Shown here piece by piece: positions 59,369 through 64,000 of a DNA stretch of 64,000 nucleotides. Both the position numbers and the translations under genes were made by a program. Under the pieces are notes generated by a model. That model was given only the letters and a program-made list of their open reading frames with translations. It did not search any database and had not been told where the DNA came from. Source of the stretch: Nonomuraea basaltis (GTDB lineage: Bacteria > Actinomycetota > Actinomycetes > Streptosporangiales > Streptosporangiaceae); assembly GCF_005893125.1 (NCBI RefSeq), contig NZ_VCJS01000005.1, positions 1 to 64,000 of the forward strand, given 5' to 3'. Numbering within the stretch: the first letter of the stretch is position 1; the number at the start of each line of letters is the position of its first letter.

Positions 59369-60834
59369 GCGACAAGACGGGCATCTCCTGGAGCGATGCC
59401 ACGTGGAACCCGATCATCGGCTGCACGAAGGTCAGCCCCGGCTGCGATCACTGCTACCCGATCCCGCTGTCCCGCATCCGGGAGAAGAACCCCAACCCGA
59501 AGGTGGCCGCCGCGTTCGCTGGGGTCGTCGAGCAGACCGAGAGCGGGCTGGACTGGACTGGTCGCGTCAACCTTCTGCCGGAGCGTCTGGACCAGCCGTT
59601 GCGGTGGCGCAAGCCGCGCCGCGTCTTCGTCAACAGCCTCGCCGATCTCTTCCATGAGGCCGTGCCAGACCAGTTCATCGCCAAGGTGTTCGCGGTCATG
59701 GCGCTGGCTCCGCAGCATTCCTTCCAGGTCCTCAGCAAGCGGCATGCCCGGATGCGCAGCCTCCTGGCCAACCCCGAGTTCCCTCACGCGGTGGCGCGGG
59801 CAATGGACGCCGTGCAGGTCGATCTGGAGCACGACCCTGCGGAGTTGTGGAAACCCATCCCGGGCTTAGAGGGGTACGAGGCGTCCTCTCACGGGCGCGT
59901 GCGGGGCGAGACCGGTTTATTGGCAACCTGCATAAATCCACGGTCCGGACGGGAGACAGTGACGCTGTGGAACCGAGGAGAGCCGAAGACCCTTACGGTT
60001 CACCGCCTGGTTCTCACGGCTCACTCTGCTGATGACCAGCCAGGCGCAGAAGTGTGTCACCGCAACGGAGACAAGCGAGACAACAGACTCGCCAACCTCC
60101 GGTGGGGAACCCGGTCGGAGAACCAGCGGGAGAAGGTCCGACACGGATCACGAGGAGGTCCCCAGAAACTCACGCCCGCAGAGGTCGAGGAGATCCGGGC
60201 GGCACGTCGAACCGGGCTCACTCAGCAGGCGCTAGCAGACCGGTTCGGCATTTCCAGGTCCCTCGTGAGCCTGATCGAGAGCGGCCGGGTTTGGAGCGGC
60301 CCCGACATCCCATGGCCGCTCCCGAACGTCTGGATCGGCGTATCTTGCGAGAACCAGCAGTGGGCGGACATCCGAATCCCGGCACTCTTGGAGACGCCCG
60401 CTGCCGTCCGGTGGATCTCCGCTGAGCCTCTACTTGGACCTATCATCCTGCGCGATGACTGGCTCGGCGCTGACCCGTACCGGCGTGACGAGCCGTCGCT
60501 CAACTGGGTCGTGGCCGGGGGTGAGTCCGGACCTGGAGCGCGGCCGATGCACCCGAAATGGGTCAAGGACCTGCGCGACCAATGCCAGCAGGCAGGCGTC
60601 GCCTATCACTTCAAACAGTGGGGCGAGTGGCGTCCACAGCCCCGCTACTCGACCGACGACCGCCATCACCTGGTGATGCTGAACGGCATGGACCGGGGCA
60701 CGCCGTGGCCCGGGTGGGGACTCGACCAGCCCGAGGCAGAGGTGATGGAGCGCGTCGGTAAGAAGCGCGCCGGCCGCGAGCTGGATGGGCGGACTTGGGA
60801 CGAGTTCCCGCAGGAGGTGGCCGTCCATGGCTGA
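59365..60834 (+). CDS. DUF5131 (phage gp37/gp68) protein interrupted in frame by an HNH endonuclease
   Basis: 489 aa, roughly 150 longer than the family. Residues 1-150 are DUF5131: GISWSDATWNPIIGCTKVSP with radical-SAM-like C20, C27 and C30, then RKPRRVFVNSLADLFHEAVP and LSKRHARMRSLL. The family resumes at residue 317 with WPLPNVWIGVSCENQ and SAEPLLGP, and ends WDEFPQE. Residues about 160-311 between them are a whole NUMOD4-HNH-HTH endonuclease. No intein-type HN-Cys/Ser end is visible. Gp37/gp68 proteins are common in phages; their reaction is unknown. Confidence 0.85.
   Translation: MSDKTGISWSDATWNPIIGCTKVSPGCDHCYPIPLSRIREKNPNPKVAAAFAGVVEQTESGLDWTGRVNLLPERLDQPLRWRKPRRVFVNSLADLFHEAVPDQFIAKVFAVMALAPQHSFQVLSKRHARMRSLLANPEFPHAVARAMDAVQVDLEHDPAELWKPIPGLEGYEASSHGRVRGETGLLATCINPRSGRETVTLWNRGEPKTLTVHRLVLTAHSADDQPGAEVCHRNGDKRDNRLANLRWGTRSENQREKVRHGSRGGPQKLTPAEVEEIRAARRTGLTQQALADRFGISRSLVSLIESGRVWSGPDIPWPLPNVWIGVSCENQQWADIRIPALLETPAAVRWISAEPLLGPIILRDDWLGADPYRRDEPSLNWVVAGGESGPGARPMHPKWVKDLRDQCQQAGVAYHFKQWGEWRPQPRYSTDDRHHLVMLNGMDRGTPWPGWGLDQPEAEVMERVGKKRAGRELDGRTWDEFPQEVAVHG
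59842..60297 (+). mobile_element. In-frame HNH homing endonuclease insertion
   Basis: It encodes, in order, the NUMOD4 segment ELWKPIPGLEGYEASSHGRV, the HNH_3 core VHRLVLTAH and EVCHRNGDKRDNRLANLRWG, and an HTH, LTQQALADRFGISRSLVSLI. Free-standing homing nucleases begin at this very ELWKPIPG and end after this HTH, so the insert is essentially full length. Its DNA is less GC-rich than the flanks, especially 59915-60010. Confidence 0.8.
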
Positions 60835-61123
60835 CACCAAGACAGAGAAGACCGTCGCCTCCGAGCTCCTCACCGCCGCCACTCGGCTCCGCTGCACCAC
60901 CCACTCTTTCCCGCGCAACGCGATCAGCGAGAGTCCCTGCGAGCGCTGCGGCATCTCGGCCCACAACGCGTGGATCACCGTCGTCAATCCAGCCCTGGCT
61001 GAGCCTCTCGCCTCCTGGCTGGAGTCCTGGGACGGGGTCGAACTCCGCGAGGACGGCCCGCTACCGGCTGATTTCGAGTTCGCCCTGAGGATCGCCCGGG
61101 TCTTGAACGGGACCACCTCGTGA
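60827..61123 (+). CDS. Prophage hypothetical protein
   Basis: 98 aa from ATG 60827, overlapping the DUF5131 gene by 8 bases. RLRCTTHSFPRNAISESPCE with RCGIS may bind zinc. Unknown. Confidence 0.55.
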   Translation: MADTKTEKTVASELLTAATRLRCTTHSFPRNAISESPCERCGISAHNAWITVVNPALAEPLASWLESWDGVELREDGPLPADFEFALRIARVLNGTTS

Positions 61124-61536
61124 GCGGCCCGTGGCGTAAGTCGACCTTCTGCAACGGCGCTGACGCCTGCGTCCTGGTGGCGCACGTCGATGGCCTGGTG
61201 ATGGTGCGGGACTCCAAAGAGCAGGACGGCCCGGTGCTCAAGGTGACGGCCGAGGACTGGCAGGCGTTCGTTGAGGCGATCGCGTTCCGTTCGCGCGGCG
61301 ACGTCGGCCCGCTCCGGCTCTCTCGCGAAGGCGACAACGTGTGGGCGATGACCTACCAGGACTCGCCTGGGGCGCTGCTGTTCGGGGACTCGGAGGTCGC
61401 GGCGTTCGTCGCTGGCGTCAAGGACGGCGAGTTCGACTTGGCCGCGCTCGCATCCGGGTCGCTCGGTTCGGACGGGGATGACCGCAGCGGGCCCCACAAT
61501 GCGCCTACGGCTGGCGTTGGGGTCAAGAACGGGTAA
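61120..61536 (+). CDS. DUF397 protein, apparently two tandem DUF397-like units
   Basis: 138 aa from GTG 61120 (GTGA overlap). WRKSTFCNGADACVLVAHVD then VMVRDSKEQDGPVLKVTAED and WQAFVEAI is a textbook DUF397. A second unit, VGPLRLSREGDN, FGDSEVAAFVAGVKDGEFD, follows. In actinobacterial chromosomes DUF397 proteins are partners of XRE regulators. Here it is in a phage early operon without an adjacent XRE gene. Confidence 0.8.
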   Translation: MSGPWRKSTFCNGADACVLVAHVDGLVMVRDSKEQDGPVLKVTAEDWQAFVEAIAFRSRGDVGPLRLSREGDNVWAMTYQDSPGALLFGDSEVAAFVAGVKDGEFDLAALASGSLGSDGDDRSGPHNAPTAGVGVKNG

Positions 61537-61660
61537 TGCCTAGGGCGGCCCGCCGGTCGGGTCTCAGGGGCCTCTACAGCCTCGCGGGTCGCTCACCAGT
61601 CCGAGAAAGATCACAGATCAAGCTCGTCAAGATCGATATTCGACTTAGAAAGGGAACGCC

Positions 61661-62026
61661 ATGGGCGTCAGCATGTACCCCGGTAGGGCCTCGTGGAGCT
61701 ACTCCGGGTTCGGTTCCTTCAGGGATCGGCTCGCGCAAGCCGAGGGCTTCGACCTGCGTGAGATGGCAGGCTTCGCGCCGTTCGATGCACCCGAGGACTG
61801 GACGGGCAAGCCCTGGGACACCGTGCACACCACGCTGGAGCCGCTACTCAACCACTCCGACTGTGACGGCTACCTCGACGCCTACGAGTGCGAGCAAGTC
61901 ATCCCGCGCCTACGCCAGATCATCGCGACCTGGCCGGAGTCCGACTACGACCGGCAGCACGGCGAGGCCCTGATTAAAGGCATGGAGCACTGCGTAGAGC
62001 ACGGCTGCTCCATGCGGTTCGCGTAG
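61661..62026 (+). CDS. Prophage hypothetical protein
   Basis: 121 aa from ATG 61661, with AGAAAGGGAA upstream after a 124-bp gap. SWSYSGFGSFRDRLAQAEGF and HSDCDGYLDAYECEQVIPRL are characteristic; the latter, DxDGYLxxxE, looks like a single EF-hand-like acidic loop. Unknown. Confidence 0.6.
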   Translation: MGVSMYPGRASWSYSGFGSFRDRLAQAEGFDLREMAGFAPFDAPEDWTGKPWDTVHTTLEPLLNHSDCDGYLDAYECEQVIPRLRQIIATWPESDYDRQHGEALIKGMEHCVEHGCSMRFA

Positions 62027-62044
62027 TGGAGTCCGGGTGAACGG

Positions 62045-62311
62045 CTACTCGCCGGCGGGCTGCTGCACCTCCCGGCCGACAGTGGGCGGACGCAGGCGTT
62101 CGACACCCTCAGCGCGAGCGATGCGGCGGAACACCTCGTCGGTGAGCCCGGTCAGCTTGGCGAGTTGGCCGACGCTGGCGCCCTCCTTCAGTGCGTGGGC
62201 GGCCAAATCCTTGACCTCGGGCAGCAATGCCTTCTGTGCCTCGTAATGGCGCTTGAAGCGGGCGAAGGTCTGCGCCTCGCGGTCGTCGGGAGTGTAGTCG
62301 CTCTTGCTCAT
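62045..62311 (-). CDS. Leftward small HTH protein
   Basis: 88 aa from ATG 62311 (ATG 62320 is possible). ALKEGASVGQLAKLTGLTDE then VFRRIARAEGVERL forms a helix-turn-helix like those of small DNA-binding adaptors. It is the only leftward gene in the right half and faces a divergent gene across a palindrome-rich spacer, so autoregulation is likely. Confidence 0.68.
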   Translation of the reverse strand: MSKSDYTPDDREAQTFARFKRHYEAQKALLPEVKDLAAHALKEGASVGQLAKLTGLTDEVFRRIARAEGVERLRPPTVGREVQQPAGE

Positions 62312-62329
62312 GGCACCCATGGTCGCATA

Positions 62330-62422
62330 CATGGTGGCCACCGTGAAGGCCACCATGTTGGGCTCACGGAAGAATCATGAAGAACAACACGTTGGCCTAT
62401 TGACGGCCAACGCATAGGCCAA
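62330..62422. promoter_or_regulatory. Two inverted repeats in a divergent prophage promoter
   Basis: CATGGTGGCC (62330-62339) pairs with GGCCACCATG (62348-62357). TTGGCCTAT (62392-62400) pairs with ATAGGCCAA (62414-62422), with GGCCAACG between. The spacer is AT-richer than the genes. These are likely binding sites of the leftward HTH protein. Confidence 0.5.
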
Positions 62423-62465
62423 TAGATTGGGTTCATCAGCAAGAGCGAGACACAGGGAGAACGAG

Positions 62466-62645
62466 ATGACCGCCACCGAGATCGCCACCCTCACCGACGA
62501 GGCCCGCGCGCAGCTCCGCAAGACCCAGCAGCGTGTCGGCGCTCCCTGCGCCCACACCAGCTACACGGCGTGCCGCTGCGCCGACGGGCTGCGCGAGGAC
62601 ATCGCGTACTGGGAGTCGCGTCTCGACGCGTTGGCGGCTTGCTGA
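62466..62645 (+). CDS. Small prophage protein, 59 aa
   Basis: ATG 62466 follows AGGGAGAACGAG. Helical N-terminus (TATEIATLTDEARAQLRKTQ) then CAHTSYTACRCADG with several Cys. First gene of a new rightward unit. Confidence 0.55.
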   Translation: MTATEIATLTDEARAQLRKTQQRVGAPCAHTSYTACRCADGLREDIAYWESRLDALAAC

Positions 62646-62652
62646 CCTTCTC

Positions 62653-62673
62653 GGCCCCGGGTTACCCGGGGCC
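62653..62673 (+). terminator. Stem-loop after the 59-aa gene
   Basis: GGCCCCGGG-TTA-CCCGGGGCC, a perfect 9-bp stem 8 bases after the stop and preceded by TGACCTTC. No T-tract. Confidence 0.55.
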
Positions 62674-62757
62674 ATCACCCAGTCCGACCAGCAGTCACCC
62701 GGTGTGCGAGACCCGGGACGGACACAAGATCACAGCCCTTCAACGAAGGAGATACAC

Positions 62758-63285
62758 GTGACCATGACCGCCACCCGTAGCAGCCTGACCGGCCACACCC
62801 TCACCGTCGAGCGGATCCTCGACGTCCCCGAACTGGAGGGCACCCGGCTCCGCGAGCGCGCCGAGTCCAACACGTTCGACGCCCCCGTCTGGGTGTTCGT
62901 GGAGCGCCGCGACGGCGCGTTCGTCTGCGACCACGGCACCAACGACCGCCGCGACCTGAACCCGAACAACCACGTGTGGGACAACGCCCGATTCCTCGCC
63001 GAGCGCCTGTCGGGGCGGGCGGGCGAGCATGAGGACCTGCGCTACGTCGGCCCTGGCCGTGACGGCGACTGGCAGGCCGCCTACGTCCGCGAGGGCTGGC
63101 ACGTCCGCCTCACCCCGCGCGGCGAGTGGCTGCGCGTCGTCGAGGTCGTCCAGCACGTCAACCTGGCGACGCTGCGCCGCACCGGCCAGGTCCGCTACCG
63201 GACCGTGACCCTCGTGCTGGAGGACGGCAGGACCGTCGTCCGCAAGAACGCCGCCTACCTGACCGCCCGCCCCACCTGCCGCTGA
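62758..63285 (+). CDS. Prophage hypothetical protein
   Basis: 175 aa from GTG 62758, which has AAGGAG at 6 bases; ATG 62764 is an alternative. Beta-rich (TLTVERILDVPELEGTRLRE, VWVFVERRDGAFVCDHGTND). No family recognised. Confidence 0.6.
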   Translation: MTMTATRSSLTGHTLTVERILDVPELEGTRLRERAESNTFDAPVWVFVERRDGAFVCDHGTNDRRDLNPNNHVWDNARFLAERLSGRAGEHEDLRYVGPGRDGDWQAAYVREGWHVRLTPRGEWLRVVEVVQHVNLATLRRTGQVRYRTVTLVLEDGRTVVRKNAAYLTARPTCR

Positions 63286-63296
63286 CCTTCCTCCGT

Positions 63297-63320
63297 CCCC
63301 GGGAGAGACACCTCCCGGGG
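63297..63320 (+). terminator. Stem-loop after the 175-aa gene
   Basis: CCCCGGGAG (63297-63305) and CTCCCGGGG (63312-63320) flank a 6-base loop, again directly after a TGACCTTC that contains the stop. Confidence 0.55.
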
Positions 63321-63354
63321 CATCCCAACCCCCTCGACGACCAAGGAGCCCAGC

Positions 63355-63930
63355 GTGACCCTCACCACCGACGTCTACGTGTTAGACGAGATCGCGCACA
63401 AGGACGTGTTCCTCAAGTGCAACCAACTCGTTGGCGCGACGGAGGCGACCCGCTTCCGCGACGAGCAGCTCACCTCCTGGCGTAAGGGCGCCCGCACCCC
63501 GGACCCCGGCAAGCCGTGGAACATCGGCAACCAGGTCGATCAGGGCCTGTGTGCCCTGCTGGACATCTACTACCGGCCAGGTGGGCCACTCAGAGCCGAG
63601 GACAACGGCTGTGAGTGGTACTGCGACTCGGGCTGCGACAACGGCGAGCACGAGAACCCTGCCTGCTGGCTGGAAGTGTCGTTCGACACGGCGTACGGCT
63701 ACCGGGATGAGCAGGGTCGACGCTGTGGCGACCTGCACGCGTCTCTCGTGGCCGACCTTGGTCGTTGGCTCGACGAGCGTGGCGTGCGCTGGCTCTGGTA
63801 TGCCGACACCTTGGCGGAGGTCTACTCCGGGTACGAGCCGCTGACCCGCCTGTGTACGGCTGGGGCTGAGGCTGCTGACTGGTTCCGCACGAGCGTGCTG
63901 CCTGCGATCGAGGCCCACGCCCACACCTGA
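63355..63930 (+). CDS. Prophage hypothetical protein
   Basis: 191 aa from GTG 63355, with AAGGAG upstream. NGCEWYCDSGCDNGEHENPA is a Cys/acidic cluster; the rest is mixed alpha/beta with many Trp. No family recognised. Confidence 0.6.
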   Translation: MTLTTDVYVLDEIAHKDVFLKCNQLVGATEATRFRDEQLTSWRKGARTPDPGKPWNIGNQVDQGLCALLDIYYRPGGPLRAEDNGCEWYCDSGCDNGEHENPACWLEVSFDTAYGYRDEQGRRCGDLHASLVADLGRWLDERGVRWLWYADTLAEVYSGYEPLTRLCTAGAEAADWFRTSVLPAIEAHAHT

Positions 63931-63989
63931 TCTTGTGGTCCGGTCTTCCCTGCCGGGCCACCCACCTACCCCCTGAACGGAGAACCGAG

Positions 63990-64000
63990 ATGAGCGACGG
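63990..64000 (+). CDS. Start of a further prophage gene (partial)
   Basis: ATG 63990 with ACGGAGAAC upstream begins MSD and runs off the window. The spacing and ribosome site match the preceding genes. Confidence 0.4.

Larger units (their letters stand above)
40870..64000. mobile_element. Prophage, left part (integrase, immunity, early/replication genes)
   Basis: It begins with a large serine integrase at a disrupted host gene. It continues with divergent repressor and Cro-like genes, an antirepressor, and about 45 small, tightly overlapping rightward genes including Sak4-like, RusA-like, O-like, gp37/gp68-like and methyltransferase products. No capsid, portal, terminase or tail gene appears by 64000, so the element continues past the window. 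No Tra/Rep genes of an actinomycete integrative plasmid are seen. Confidence 0.88.

Noticed and set aside
59842-60297. Intein within the DUF5131 protein
   Set aside because: The insert does not start with a splice-type Cys/Ser block and does not end with HN before Cys/Ser/Thr; only the endonuclease part is recognisable.
40870-64000. Actinomycete integrative conjugative element (AICE)
   Set aside because: No TraB/FtsK-like translocase, RepSA/prim-pol or KorSA is seen; antirepressor, RusA-like, Sak4-like, O-like and gp37/gp68 genes point to a phage.
1-64000. CRISPR array, rRNA or tRNA genes
   Set aside because: No regularly spaced short repeats with unique spacers were seen, and I recognised no cloverleaf or rRNA sequence by eye; a covariance-model scan would settle the tRNA point.

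Overview
The DNA is very GC-rich with strong third-position GC bias. It carries WhiB, DUF2277, DUF397, GluABCD and dozens of GTG starts, so the source is an actinomycete. The gene order recA-recX-rny-gluDCBA-miaB-...-dapF-miaA-...-hflX resembles the Streptomyces/Streptosporangiaceae chromosome core. A Nonomuraea-like member of the Streptosporangiales is my best guess, from gene content only.

Positions 1-40.87 kb are host chromosome. They hold: the end of recA with recX; ribonuclease Y; an S9 peptidase; a glutamate-type ABC importer (gluA-gluB-gluC-gluD, minus strand); miaB; a DinB-like protein; a secreted HNH lipoprotein; a LuxR-type regulator; an SDR; a large repeat protein; dapF-miaA-ogt facing ribonuclease Z; a PEP mutase-like enzyme; small exported proteins; a two-component system with a PepSY protein; a zinc metallopeptidase; a glyoxylate/glycolate operon (aceB-glcD-glcE-glcF-iclR); hflX; hutI-degV; and comEA. 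Two gene relics stand out: the C-terminus of a second glutamate-binding protein behind gluD, and the C-terminus of a LigB-type dioxygenase behind rnz.

At about 40.87 kb comEA is cut off at its last helix-hairpin-helix, and a large serine integrase gene follows at once. Everything from there to the right edge (over 23 kb) looks like the immunity and early region of a prophage integrated in comEA. It has an integrase; two leftward genes; a leftward repressor against a rightward Cro-like gene; a DinD/KilAC antirepressor; HNH nucleases; a Sak4-like ATPase; a RusA-like resolvase; a C5-cytosine and a DPPY-type DNA methyltransferase; a WhiB-like regulator; a lambda-O-like replication protein with iteron-like repeats; and a DUF5131 (gp37/gp68) gene interrupted in frame by an HNH homing endonuclease. 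Most rightward genes overlap by 1-4 bases (ATGA, GTGA, TGATG). The gaps that do occur often hold strong stem-loops. Structural genes, attR and the 3' part of comEA lie outside the window.

The most interesting signals are the homing-endonuclease insertion in the DUF5131 gene, the comEA attL, the paired CTTAAC-N5-CTTAGC sites that link the two-component system to two exported proteins, the tandem 71-bp duplication in front of iclR that creates two chained 24-codon leader frames, and the candidate phage origin inside the O-like gene.
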